A DNA stretch of 64,000 bases from contig NZ_FNVS01000014.1 of NCBI RefSeq assembly GCF_900108035.1, positions 1 through 64,000 of the forward strand, written 5' to 3'. Position numbers and translations under genes: made by a program. The notes beneath the pieces were generated by a model, which had not been told where the DNA came from, searched no databases, and saw only the letters and a program-made list of their open reading frames with translations. The DNA comes from Parabacteroides chinchillae. GTDB lineage: Bacteria > Bacteroidota > Bacteroidia > Bacteroidales > Tannerellaceae. Every line of letters begins with the position of its first letter. Position 1 is the stretch's first letter. Positions 1 to 8,688 of the stretch are shown here, in pieces.

Positions 1-125
1 AGTAATTGACGGTATTATTATTCTATAAAACAAACATCTAATGTCTGTATAATACTTGTACTACTTGTTGTATGTAAATCTTTCAAAGAACTCGTTATAC
101 ACCCGCTTTTTAGCGAACGTGGATG

Positions 126-133
126 CAAAGATA
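126..133 (-). promoter_or_regulatory. Bacteroidales -7 box, leftward
   Basis: Read on the minus strand this is TATCTTTG, a perfect match to the Bacteroidales -7 consensus TAnnTTTG. It points out of the window to the left. No clear -33 TTTG was found at the usual spacing. Confidence 0.4.
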
Positions 134-231
134 AAACTTTTTATTTATTAGCTCCAAATGTTTATGGAACTTTTTTGATAAAAATATTGTTCAATATCTA
201 TTCACCAATCATTCTCTCTCGAATGCGGATG

Positions 232-239
232 CAAAAGTA
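232..239 (-). promoter_or_regulatory. Second leftward -7 box
   Basis: Minus-strand TACTTTTG matches TAnnTTTG. It lies about 105 bases upstream of the box at 126-133, so the gene off the left edge may have two tandem promoters. Confidence 0.3.
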
Positions 240-517
240 ATGCTCTTAAACATATATTCCAAACTTTATTCCAACTATTTTTTTAAACAAAACAAGGCGC
301 ACAACCTAATTTGCATAACATCCGCAAGTTACATATTGAAAAAAAATTATCAGATTCGTTATCCCTAAATCTTAACGATTTATTTATATATATAATGTAC
401 GAAAAACCCAGCCAGTAATATTCAAGGAACAAATATAGCATACCTCCAATACCGCCAAAGCCAGATCAGGCATCTTAAAGATACCAAATAAGCTTAATAC
501 ATTCAAAAATCAGAAAA

Positions 518-580
518 TAAATCATCCCGATGATTTAAAAAAAAGATCGGGATGGTTTTATTATTTCATCGGGATGATTT
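518..580. repeat. REP-like palindromic cluster, copy 1
   Basis: Three modules built on ATCGGGAT or its complement lie in 63 bases. The outer arms (about 518-533 and 566-580) are inverted relative to each other and a third module sits between them at about 545-555. A related three-module cluster occurs at 33887-33940. It lies just beyond the 3' end of the leftward DMT transporter gene, so it may act as a terminator or mRNA-stabilising hairpin. Confidence 0.55.
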
Positions 581-599
581 GAATAAACAGCTTATTGCA

Positions 600-1490
600 T
601 TAACTCCGTAACAGCCGAAAGCATTTCAATCCTCTTTCTGCGACATAAACTCCACTTAAAATAAATACAGATCCAAATAAACCGACTATCGTAATTATCT
701 CGTCTATCACAATAGCAGATGTTATCAATGTAACCAAAGGTACTATATAAATATAATTCGTCGTACGGACTACTCCTAATTGCTTGACTGCCGTATTCCA
801 CATAATATAACAAAGCATAGATGCTACCAAGCCTAAAAACAACAAATTCAAACCAACCACAGGTTTCACTAAAACGTGCCAATCCGTCTGAATAGGTCTA
901 AACAAAAACATCGGAAACAGGGTAATAATTCCATAAAAGAAAACTTTACGCGTAATAAACAACACAGGATACCGGGCTCCCATTCTCTTCAGGATCAAGC
1001 CATAGAAAGCCCACATCAGTGCAGCAATCAAGGTCAGAACATCTCCTACAGGATTGATTTTAAGAATAAAACTTCCATTAAAGACCACCAAGGCTACCCC
1101 CACAAAGGCGATCAGTGATCCCCATATCAATTTACGATCCAGCTTCTCTCCTTTCGTAAAAAGAAAAGTAAGAAATGCCGTAAGAATGGGAGCTGTACAT
1201 AATATTAATGAAACATTCGAGGCCAACGTAATCCCCAATGCCGTATTTTCTGATACGAAATATAAAGAACCGCCACACAATCCAGCCATCACAAATAACA
1301 ATTCATCCTTATAGTTTCTTGCCAAAATTTTACGCGGAGCAACAAACCACATAGCCACATAGGCCAATGCAAAACGATATAACAATATTTCCATTGGTGA
1401 TAATCCATAAGAAAGCAATATTTTAGTAGAAACGAAAGTGGTTCCCCAAACAATTACCGTAACAATAGCTATCAAATGATAGAACCACAT
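600..1490 (-). CDS. DMT superfamily (EamA-type) transporter
   Basis: This is an inner-membrane protein of about 296 residues with ten hydrophobic segments, the size and pattern of a two-repeat EamA/RhaT drug-metabolite transporter. Each half begins with a typical short TM-Gly-rich pattern; TVIVWGTTF near the N-terminus and WAFYGLILKR in the second half are characteristic. Such proteins export amino acids, metabolites or drugs, but the substrate cannot be read from sequence. An upstream ATG at 1508 is in frame; I prefer the ATG at 1490 because family members start right at the first membrane segment. It is monocistronic on the minus strand, with a -7 box at 1529-1536. Confidence 0.85.
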   Translation of the reverse strand: MWFYHLIAIVTVIVWGTTFVSTKILLSYGLSPMEILLYRFALAYVAMWFVAPRKILARNYKDELLFVMAGLCGGSLYFVSENTALGITLASNVSLILCTAPILTAFLTFLFTKGEKLDRKLIWGSLIAFVGVALVVFNGSFILKINPVGDVLTLIAALMWAFYGLILKRMGARYPVLFITRKVFFYGIITLFPMFLFRPIQTDWHVLVKPVVGLNLLFLGLVASMLCYIMWNTAVKQLGVVRTTNYIYIVPLVTLITSAIVIDEIITIVGLFGSVFILSGVYVAERGLKCFRLLRS

Positions 1491-1528
1491 TCCTCTGACC
1501 TCTCCCATAATAATTCATTTTTTCGTCG

Positions 1529-1536
1529 CAAAGATA
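1529..1536 (-). promoter_or_regulatory. -7 box of the DMT transporter gene
   Basis: Minus-strand TATCTTTG, a perfect TAnnTTTG match, 21 to 39 bases upstream of the two candidate start codons. The -33 element is not clear. Confidence 0.45.
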
Positions 1537-1637
1537 TAACTTAAACATTCCCGGACAGGAGATAAGCCCGGAAATTAAAACAGAAAAAAGAAACTTATTT
1601 TCCCCAGTTATTGTTTTATAAATAAAATATCCAGAAT

Positions 1638-1999
1638 ATGAGTTTCAACATCCCTCAAACAGATAAAAAACGTATTGTAATTATTGGCGGAGGATTTGGC
1701 GGATTGCAACTAGCAAATAAATTAAAAAATACGAATTTCCAGATTGTACTTATCGATAAAAACAACTATCACCAATTTCCTCCTCTATTATATCAGGTAG
1801 CGTCATCCGGATTAGAATACAACTCGATCTCTTTTCCTTTCCGGAAAATCTTTTATAACAGAAAAAATTTCTATTTCCGCCTGGCTGAAGTAAATAGTGT
1901 TATTGCGGAAAAAATCTGATTATAACCTCTATAGGAGAACTCACATACGACCGGTCTATGCGCTTCATCCTGTTTATAGGCAAACGAAAACAGGATGAA
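1638..1999 (+). pseudogene. Type II NADH dehydrogenase (NDH-2) remnant
   Basis: The first 93 codons encode an FAD-binding Rossmann start (VIIGGGFGGLQLA at residues 14-26) and the NNYHQFPPLLYQVA stretch that is diagnostic of NDH-2, the membrane-peripheral NADH:quinone oxidoreductase. The frame stops at 1917-1919 just after an A-rich run. Shifting one base there continues in typical NDH-2 sequence (LIITSIGELTYD), after which the similarity ends and a stop follows near 2000. About three quarters of the roughly 430-residue family length is therefore missing. The gene carries both a frameshift and a 3' deletion and cannot give a working enzyme. A hairpin lies at its end (1964-1999). Confidence 0.8.
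1964..1999. terminator. 12-bp hairpin at the end of the NDH-2 remnant
   Basis: TTCATCCTGTTT at 1964-1975 pairs perfectly with AAACAGGATGAA at 1988-1999 across a 12-base loop. It has no strong U-run on either side. It lies between the rightward NDH-2 remnant and the 3' end of the leftward TonB-dependent receptor gene, so it could work as a weak bidirectional terminator. Confidence 0.45.
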
Positions 2000-2020
2000 T
2001 AGCATAAACTATCAGTAAAT

Positions 2021-4126
2021 CTATAAATTATAAGTCAAGGTAAGCCATGCAACCCGGGCATCGCGGTTACGCTTTTGCGTCATCTGCAGATTTTCTGTAT
2101 CAATAACCATAATCTCTTCCAACGTATCAAAAATATTGTTGATACTTAAGTTTGCACGTAATTTACGATGTATAAAATAATGCGACAACCCTGCATTTAC
2201 ACTATAATGGCTTTTAATTTTACCTTGCGGAGTAAGCTGGTCTGATATAAAAAAGCCATCAACCTGAAATTCCGTATTCCGCGTAATATTTACATTTACA
2301 TTCCCTTTTATATCCCAACAAGTAAGAGACTTCTTTACATTGTCATACCCTATCATCCGGCCATCTATTTCATCGCGATAAACATCACCGGACAGGCCTA
2401 CAGATACATTTTTAAACGGGCTCCAATTCATCGAAATATCAAACCCAACAGTCTGGCTGTTACCGGCATTATCTTTCATCCAGATAGTCTCGTCGTTTAC
2501 CTGAGAGGCAACCTCCATTATACGGTTCGTCCTGTTTCGATAATAAAGAGCCGGTGACAGACGAAAATTTAACACAGTCAACTGATAACCCAGCTCCAGT
2601 GTATGAATAAACTCATCCTTCAAATCAGGATTTCCTTGTGATATATGTGTCACATCACTATTATCCAGGAATGAACTTAAATCCGATCCATCAGGACGAA
2701 TCACACGTTGCTGATAACTAAAAATCAATTGATTGTTCTTTCCCATCTGATAAGAAAAACGAGCGCGCGGATATAAATGAAAATAAGTATTGTCCGTTTT
2801 CAGACCTACATTCACAGAATTTGAGGAATTTACCCAAAACGGGCTAAACTGTTCCATAGTTTGTTTATTTACTTCGACATGCAATCCAACCTCAGCTTCA
2901 AAATCATTCCACTTTCTCTCCAGAGAGGCATATAGCAGATTTAAGGAACGGTGAAACCGGTAATTATATATTTTCTGATCGTTTGAAACCCAATTACCAT
3001 TGATTTTATTATTTGCATCCGTATCATAATTTTCCACTTTAGACCGGCCTATATATCCAACGTTGAATATCCAGTTTTCAGAAAACGGAAGGCTATATCC
3101 GGCACTCCAGTAATAGTTATGCTTCTTCCGGTTAAAAAACTGATTATCTTCGGCTACTATTTTCCCGCTTTCGGGGTTTTCATTCTTGAAATCATTATCT
3201 TCATTATATATAAAGTTATTATAATTGAATACAGTATAAAGATTACTGTTATTAGAAAAGCGATGGTTCCAGTAAGCCTCGACAGCATAAGCTTCCTGTT
3301 TTTGATCATTATAACGATTACGTATTACATATTTCAATTGCTCTCCCTGTGGATTGAATACGCGATTATTGATACGTCCGTAACGGCTATAATCCATTAA
3401 ATAATATAAACCGTGAATAGTGATTTGGTCTTTGGATGAAAGATCATAACCAACTTTTAAATCAGCTAAATGAACATCCGGACGTGCAACTGCATTGTTA
3501 TTCATTTCCGTACGATTCTTTAAAGTTGCTGTAGATTTACTAAATGTACGTTCGCGATACTCCTTGCGGTAATTATATTTCGCCGTTATATGAAATTTGG
3601 CCGGATGGAGATTTAATATGGCTCCGGCATTATATCTTTCATTCCAACCTGCGCCCAATGTCACAATCAAAGGAGAATCGTTCTTTCCAAACATGGCTGA
3701 TGACAAATTCAGGACTCCCGCATCACCATCAGGTACCAAATTTACAAGAGGAAACTGACCCAGCGATATCTTGTTAAAAAACAGAGCCGGTAATTGAATT
3801 AAGACATCACCGCTATATTCTTCCAACATTCCATAAGGTATACCATCTATTAACATTCCCGGTTTATCCGCCCCACGAAAGGTTACTCCTCCTTCCATAT
3901 CCGTTATTAATGAGGGTATTTGTCGAAATGCTTCAGCAGTAGTGCCCGTCATGCTAGTCAAATTATCCTCAACCTGCAACTTTTTTATTTCTCCACCACT
4001 AACACCGGCAAAACGTTTGCCTTGTACGTCAATGTTTTGTATAAACAAGGTTGTATCTATGAGTGTCTGGGAAAACAATTGTTGGCCTAATAAGATCATA
4101 GCCGGAAGTAGTAATTCTTTTTTCAT
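2021..4126 (-). CDS. TonB-dependent outer-membrane receptor
   Basis: A predicted outer-membrane beta-barrel of about 701 residues. It starts with a signal peptide (MKKELLLPAMILLGQQLFSQ), then an N-terminal plug domain (about 40-160, including RQIPSLITDMEGGVTFRG and the LIDGIPYG box), then a barrel with alternating aromatic strands up to the C-terminus TLTYNL. The carboxypeptidase-like N-terminal extension and SusD partner typical of glycan (SusC) receptors are absent, so this is more likely an ordinary TonB-linked importer; the ligand is unknown. The start is the ATG at 4126, because the 17 upstream codons do not look like a signal peptide and the preceding terminator (4160-4184) would fall inside them. 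Confidence 0.85.
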   Translation of the reverse strand: MKKELLLPAMILLGQQLFSQTLIDTTLFIQNIDVQGKRFAGVSGGEIKKLQVEDNLTSMTGTTAEAFRQIPSLITDMEGGVTFRGADKPGMLIDGIPYGMLEEYSGDVLIQLPALFFNKISLGQFPLVNLVPDGDAGVLNLSSAMFGKNDSPLIVTLGAGWNERYNAGAILNLHPAKFHITAKYNYRKEYRERTFSKSTATLKNRTEMNNNAVARPDVHLADLKVGYDLSSKDQITIHGLYYLMDYSRYGRINNRVFNPQGEQLKYVIRNRYNDQKQEAYAVEAYWNHRFSNNSNLYTVFNYNNFIYNEDNDFKNENPESGKIVAEDNQFFNRKKHNYYWSAGYSLPFSENWIFNVGYIGRSKVENYDTDANNKINGNWVSNDQKIYNYRFHRSLNLLYASLERKWNDFEAEVGLHVEVNKQTMEQFSPFWVNSSNSVNVGLKTDNTYFHLYPRARFSYQMGKNNQLIFSYQQRVIRPDGSDLSSFLDNSDVTHISQGNPDLKDEFIHTLELGYQLTVLNFRLSPALYYRNRTNRIMEVASQVNDETIWMKDNAGNSQTVGFDISMNWSPFKNVSVGLSGDVYRDEIDGRMIGYDNVKKSLTCWDIKGNVNVNITRNTEFQVDGFFISDQLTPQGKIKSHYSVNAGLSHYFIHRKLRANLSINNIFDTLEEIMVIDTENLQMTQKRNRDARVAWLTLTYNL

Positions 4127-4159
4127 ATTCTTTATTCCGATAGGTATATAAACAAAAAA

Positions 4160-4184
4160 AGTCTGTATGCAAAACATACAGACT
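4160..4184 (-). terminator. Terminator after the small lipoprotein gene
   Basis: AGTCTGTATG at 4160-4169 pairs with CATACAGACT at 4175-4184 (10 bp, 5-base loop). The A-run at its left becomes a U-run on the minus strand. It sits 26 bases beyond the stop codon of the lipoprotein gene and before the receptor gene start, separating the two units. Confidence 0.8.
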
Positions 4185-4209
4185 GTCCTTTCTTAAACTG
4201 ATACTGAAA

Positions 4210-4413
4210 TTATTCAGCAGGAGCAGCTTCAACAGCAGCAGTAGAATCTGCAGGAGCAACTTCTTCAGCTACAACTGATTCTTCTACAACAGGAGCAGCT
4301 TCAACTGTTTCAGTTTCTGCTACAGTTTCTTCTGTAGTTTCTGCAGATTTGTTACCACAAGATGTGAATGATACAGCTGCAATAACAGCAGCAAATGCAA
4401 CTAACTTTTTCAT
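4210..4413 (-). CDS. Small acidic lipoprotein
   Basis: A 67-residue protein with a lipoprotein signal peptide: MKKLVAFAAVIAAV, then the lipobox SFTSC with Cys19 as the predicted lipidation site. The mature 49 residues are almost only Glu, Ala, Val, Thr and Pro, with no predicted fold, like the short abundant acidic lipoproteins seen in many Bacteroidales. It probably sits on the outer or inner membrane, its function unknown. It has its own promoter (4464-4471) and terminator (4160-4184), so it is expressed as a single-gene unit. Confidence 0.75.
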   Translation of the reverse strand: MKKLVAFAAVIAAVSFTSCGNKSAETTEETVAETETVEAAPVVEESVVAEEVAPADSTAAVEAAPAE

Positions 4414-4463
4414 TTTGTCTTTAATTTAAACGGTCTATAATATCTCTTTGTTGTAAAACGATG

Positions 4464-4471
4464 CAAATGTA
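4464..4471 (-). promoter_or_regulatory. -7 box of the small lipoprotein gene
   Basis: Minus-strand TACATTTG matches TAnnTTTG, about 50 bases upstream of the lipoprotein start codon. A TTG lies about 22 bases farther upstream. Confidence 0.5.
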
Positions 4472-4568
4472 TGTATTAATCATATATGTTGTACAACATA
4501 AGTCACTTTTTTTCAAAATATTTTAAGCCACACTTATAAACTATTGACAATCAATATTAGCTAATTTA

Positions 4569-6233
4569 TTAATAGTTACTATACAGATATCTTTTAATAC
4601 TTTTCTTCGGAGTTTTTTCAAATTCCATAGGATAAAGTTGTAGCTCGGATACCGCTTCATAAGGGGCTAGCAGCTTGTTTAACTCTATCCTGTTTTGTTC
4701 CATAATAACAGGCAGGTCTTCATGTGAAATACCAGTACTGTCAACCGTATCATAATCAGGATAAACCAAGCCCACCAATTTTCCGTTTTTCTCGATCACA
4801 ATACTTTCCATTACAAACGGAAGGTTATTCAATTTAGACTCTATCTCTTCCGGATATATATTCTGACCACTGGAACCTAGAATCATCGTTTTGCAACGCC
4901 CACGTATATATATACGGTTATCATGGTCGATTGTTCCCAAGTCTCCGGTTTTCAACCAACCGTCTTCGGTAAATATCTGATCTGTTGCCTCCTCGTTTTT
5001 ATAATATCCTTTCATCACATTTTCACCACGCACCTGTATCTCTCCTACCTTATTATAGGGATCATCTGAGTCAATACGCACTTCCATAATTCCCTTCAGT
5101 ACCTGCCCACATGAACCCGGCACATACTCGTTATTATGATCATAGCTGATAAGCGGAGCGCATTCGGTCATCCCATAGCCAATCGTAAACGGAAATTTGA
5201 TTTTATATAAAAATTCCGTTACTTCCTGGTTCATGGCTGCCCCACCAACAATAACTTCCCGGAAACGTCCTCCCATGGCATCCACCAAATGTTTACGAAT
5301 CTGAGCATAAATCCTTCCATCCAACAAAGGAATACTCAAAGCAACCTTCATTGTTGTTTTACTCAATTGCGGAAGAATCATCTTTTTATAAATCTTTTCC
5401 AATATGAGCGGGACTGTCAAAATTAAGTTCGGCTTTACCTCTTCGAAAGCCTTCAGTAAAATTTTAGGTGAGGGAACTTTTCCTAATAGATAAACATGCG
5501 CACCTACCGCCATCGGTACCAAAAAGTTAAAGGCACAACTATAAGCGTGTGCCAGTGGAAGAAAACATAATTCGCGATCGCCGCGGAACAATAAATCCAA
5601 CGTTTTAGCATAAGTTACATTTCCGGCCAGATTGTTTCCTGTTAGCATGACCCCCTTGCTAAAGCCGGTTGTACCGGAAGTATAATTCAGCAACACTACC
5701 TTATCATTATCCAGTTCGGCATATTTAATATCTTCCTTTTTAAAACCTTCCGGATATTTTTCAGCCATTTTTTCATCTATACATTTCAGTAACTTCTGAA
5801 TAGATTCCCCGTCACGCTGATGCAAACAACGGAAATCTGATAATGAAAATACCCCCCGAATCTCTTCTATTTTTTCCTCTTCCAATGTATCCCAAATACG
5901 GTCACTTACAAACAGAAATATTGATTCGGAATGATTTATTATATGATGTACGTCATTCGGATTGAAGTCCTGCAAAATAGGAACAATAATAGCTCCATAC
6001 GTAACAGCTGCCATATAGACTATACACCAGCGTGCACTATCTTTACCTATCAAAGCAATTTTATCACCACGGCGTACCTGGCAATTTTCAAACAGAAGAT
6101 GTATTTTAGCTATTTCCGTAGCCACATCACCAAACGTAAAACTAGTTCCTTTACCATAATCGGTTAATGCCGGCAACGCCCAGTTCTCTCTAAAACTCTC
6201 TTCGTAAATCTTGATGAAATTTTTTTTTATCAT
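4569..6233 (-). CDS. AMP-dependent acyl-CoA synthetase (long-chain fatty acid ligase type)
   Basis: A 554-residue member of the ANL adenylating family, which activates a carboxylic acid with ATP and transfers it to CoA. The phosphate-binding P-loop YTSGTTGFSKG lies near residue 190, the YGMTE motif near 330, the GEIQVRG and TGDLG motifs near 385-420, and the GSSGQNIYPEEIE hinge near 445. Length and motifs fit a long-chain acyl-CoA synthetase, or an acyl-ACP synthetase used to recycle fatty acids into lipid. I chose the ATG at 6233; the 18 upstream codons are hydrophobic and not conserved in the family. The rightward mtaB gene starts about 190 bases away, so the two are divergent. Confidence 0.88.
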   Translation of the reverse strand: MIKKNFIKIYEESFRENWALPALTDYGKGTSFTFGDVATEIAKIHLLFENCQVRRGDKIALIGKDSARWCIVYMAAVTYGAIIVPILQDFNPNDVHHIINHSESIFLFVSDRIWDTLEEEKIEEIRGVFSLSDFRCLHQRDGESIQKLLKCIDEKMAEKYPEGFKKEDIKYAELDNDKVVLLNYTSGTTGFSKGVMLTGNNLAGNVTYAKTLDLLFRGDRELCFLPLAHAYSCAFNFLVPMAVGAHVYLLGKVPSPKILLKAFEEVKPNLILTVPLILEKIYKKMILPQLSKTTMKVALSIPLLDGRIYAQIRKHLVDAMGGRFREVIVGGAAMNQEVTEFLYKIKFPFTIGYGMTECAPLISYDHNNEYVPGSCGQVLKGIMEVRIDSDDPYNKVGEIQVRGENVMKGYYKNEEATDQIFTEDGWLKTGDLGTIDHDNRIYIRGRCKTMILGSSGQNIYPEEIESKLNNLPFVMESIVIEKNGKLVGLVYPDYDTVDSTGISHEDLPVIMEQNRIELNKLLAPYEAVSELQLYPMEFEKTPKKSIKRYLYSNY

Positions 6234-6398
6234 AGCACACACTCGTGAATTTTGCGCAAAAATAAAGACAATCAAAGAAATACACAAATGAAAAAGAAAA
6301 TATCTGATAGACTATGAAACACAAGAAAATGACAAAAACCGGTCATCATCCCGATAGAACGATAGCATGCAAAGCGCCTGTTTTCCTAATATTTTCAT

Positions 6399-6406
6399 TA
6401 TATTTG
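6399..6406 (+). promoter_or_regulatory. -7 box of the mtaB operon
   Basis: TATATTTG matches TAnnTTTG and lies 18 bases before the ATG at 6425. Transcription starting just downstream would exclude any farther upstream start codon, which supports the shorter MtaB reading frame. Confidence 0.6.
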
Positions 6407-6424
6407 CCGAATAATTCCACAAGG

Positions 6425-7741
6425 ATGATAGACAAAAGTGTTTTCGAAAATAAAATAGCAGCTTATTACACTTTAGGATGTAAACTTAATTTTGCAGAAA
6501 CCTCTACGATCGGCAAAATGCTGGCTGAACAAGGAGTACGAAAAGTACGCTCAGGAGAGAAAGCTGACATTTGTGTTGTTAATACTTGCTCCGTAACCGA
6601 ATTGGCAGATAAAAAATGCCGTCAGGCTATCCGTAAGATCAGTAAACAACATCCCGGAGCTTTCATTGTCGTAACAGGATGTTATGCCCAGCTAAAGCCG
6701 GAAGAGGTAGCACATATTGAAGGAGTAGACCTTGTTCTAGGTGCAGAACAAAAACTGGACATCCTCCAGTATTTAGATAACCTGAAGAAGAAAGAAGAAG
6801 GAGCCATTATCGCTTCCCAATCCAAATACATACGAGTATTTTCTCCATCTTGCTCCGCAGATGACCGTACCCGTCATTTTCTGAAAGTTCAGGACGGATG
6901 CGACTACTATTGTTCTTACTGCACAATACCGTTTGCACGGGGACGAAGCCGTAACGGAACTATTGAAAGCATGGTTGCACAAGCTAAAGAGGTTGCGCAA
7001 AAAGGAGGAAAGGAAATTGTACTTACCGGTGTAAATATCGGAGATTTCGGAAAAAGTACAGGAGAAACATTTATCGACCTAATTAAGGCTTTAGATGATA
7101 TAGATGGTATTGCCAGATACCGGATTTCTTCAATCGAGCCTAATCTGATCACAGACGAGGCTATCGAATTTGTAGCTTCCAGTAAACGTTTCGCCCCACA
7201 TTTTCATATACCTTTGCAAAGTGGCAGCGATAATGTTTTACAGTTAATGCGGCGGCGATACGACACAGCGCTTTTCCGTCATAAAATAGAAAAGATAAAA
7301 GAAATTATGCCGCATGCATTCATTGGTGTAGACGTAATTGTTGGAACCAGAGGAGAAACTGACGAGTATTTTGAAGAAGCCCGTATGTTCATAGAAAATC
7401 TGGATATATCTCAGTTGCATGTATTCAGCTACTCGGAACGACCAGGTACACAAGCTCTCAAAATAGACTATGTAGTAGATCCGAAAACCAAGCATGCGCG
7501 TAGCCAAAAGCTTCTGGATATATCAGAAAACAAACTCCACTCCTTTTATGAAAAACATATAGGAAAAGAAGCTAATGTTTTATTCGAACATACCCGAAAA
7601 GGAGGTATGATGTACGGATTTACAGAAAACTACATTAAAATAGAGATACCATACAACATATCTCTAGTAAACAAAACAAACCAAGTCATACTGGGCAATT
7701 GGAATAAAGAAAAGACAGCTCTGACTTGTCGGTTAATATAA
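6425..7741 (+). CDS. mtaB: tRNA methylthiotransferase MtaB
   Basis: A radical SAM enzyme that converts t6A at position 37 of tRNAs reading ANN codons to ms2t6A. Of 438 residues, the N-terminal MTTase domain shows YYTLGCKLNFAE and VNTCSVT with cluster-ligating cysteines, the radical SAM core has CDYYCSYCTIPFARGRSR (CxxxCxxC type), and the C-terminus is a TRAM-like domain around EANVLFEHTRKGGMMYGFTENY. The GCKLN and CDYYC forms point to MtaB rather than MiaB or RimO. The ATG at 6425 is preferred over 6314 because of the promoter at 6399-6406. The acyltransferase gene follows after 20 bases, so the three genes to 9734 form an operon. Confidence 0.92.
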   Translation: MIDKSVFENKIAAYYTLGCKLNFAETSTIGKMLAEQGVRKVRSGEKADICVVNTCSVTELADKKCRQAIRKISKQHPGAFIVVTGCYAQLKPEEVAHIEGVDLVLGAEQKLDILQYLDNLKKKEEGAIIASQSKYIRVFSPSCSADDRTRHFLKVQDGCDYYCSYCTIPFARGRSRNGTIESMVAQAKEVAQKGGKEIVLTGVNIGDFGKSTGETFIDLIKALDDIDGIARYRISSIEPNLITDEAIEFVASSKRFAPHFHIPLQSGSDNVLQLMRRRYDTALFRHKIEKIKEIMPHAFIGVDVIVGTRGETDEYFEEARMFIENLDISQLHVFSYSERPGTQALKIDYVVDPKTKHARSQKLLDISENKLHSFYEKHIGKEANVLFEHTRKGGMMYGFTENYIKIEIPYNISLVNKTNQVILGNWNKEKTALTCRLI

Positions 7742-7761
7742 GCAACAAACAACAAATAGTT

Positions 7762-8688
7762 ATGTTAACTAAACTACTATACACTATTATATACATACTG
7801 GTAAAGCTATTGGCCATTTTTCCGATGTGCTTGCTTTATCTATTATCAGACATCCTGTATTTACTTATTTACAAAGTTATAAAATACAGGCTCAAAATCG
7901 TACGAGGAAACATGAAAGCCTCTTTTCCTGAAAAATCTGAAGAAGAACTCCTTCAACTGGAAAAGAAATTCTACCACCACTTCGCAGATTACATCGTGGA
8001 AACTATCAAACTTGCAGATATTCCTCTGGAAGAATTACAACGTCGCGCATATATTAAAAATCCGGAACTAATCGACCAGTTAATGAAAGAAGGATTCACA
8101 TGTGTCATTATGCTTATGGGACATTACGGAAACTGGGAATGGTTTTCAGGATCAACCTCCCGCTTCGACAGTGTATCTCTTTATCAAATATACCGCCCGT
8201 TGAATAATGTTGCGGTAGACCGGTTATTTATTAAATTACGTACGCGTTTCGGTTCTTTCGGCATAAAAAAGAGAGATGCCGTACGCGACATTATTAAATT
8301 GAAACAAGATATGACCCGCAGTCTGGTCATTTTCATTGCAGACCAAACTCCTAGCGAAGCAAATCTTCATTATTGGACAAACTTCCTGAACCAGGATACT
8401 CCTATGCTAACCGGTCCCGAACGAATTGCGCAAAAATTGAATCTTCCTGTTGTGTTCTTAGATGTGGAACAGGTAAAACGAGGCTACTACACAGTAAATT
8501 TCACACTTCTGACAAAAATACCCAAAAAGACTCCCGAATTCTGGATTACCGAAGAATATGCCCGCCTAATGGAAAAATCAATCTTAAGAAATCCGGCTTA
8601 TTGGTTATGGACACATAAACGTTGGAAATACAAACGACATACAGAGCAACAAATAAACGAGAATGGCAAACAAGCAACAGAACAATGA
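7762..8688 (+). CDS. LpxL/HtrB-type lipid A acyltransferase
   Basis: A 308-residue inner-membrane protein of the lysophospholipid acyltransferase family. An N-terminal hydrophobic anchor (about residues 3-35) is followed by the catalytic HYGNWEW motif near residue 120 (the HxxxxE form used by LpxL/LpxM) and the DQTPSE segment near 195. It most likely adds a secondary acyl chain to lipid A on the cytoplasmic side of the membrane. The ATG at 7762 is chosen over an in-frame ATG at 7726, which lies inside the end of mtaB. Its stop overlaps the start of the following glycosyltransferase (ATGA), so the two are translationally coupled, which suggests a shared role in envelope glycolipid synthesis. 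Confidence 0.88.
   Translation: MLTKLLYTIIYILVKLLAIFPMCLLYLLSDILYLLIYKVIKYRLKIVRGNMKASFPEKSEEELLQLEKKFYHHFADYIVETIKLADIPLEELQRRAYIKNPELIDQLMKEGFTCVIMLMGHYGNWEWFSGSTSRFDSVSLYQIYRPLNNVAVDRLFIKLRTRFGSFGIKKRDAVRDIIKLKQDMTRSLVIFIADQTPSEANLHYWTNFLNQDTPMLTGPERIAQKLNLPVVFLDVEQVKRGYYTVNFTLLTKIPKKTPEFWITEEYARLMEKSILRNPAYWLWTHKRWKYKRHTEQQINENGKQATEQ

Larger units (their letters stand above)
1..599. other. Non-coding left edge
   Basis: No convincing gene is present in these 599 bases. They hold two leftward promoter-like boxes (126-133 and 232-239) that would serve a gene beyond the left edge, an AT-rich stretch with no recognisable content, and a palindromic repeat cluster at 518-580. The DMT transporter gene begins its 3' end immediately to the right. 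Confidence 0.6.

Noticed and set aside
6314-6424. Upstream start for mtaB at 6314
   Set aside because: The -7 box at 6399-6406 would lie inside the gene, and the extra 37 residues do not resemble the family.
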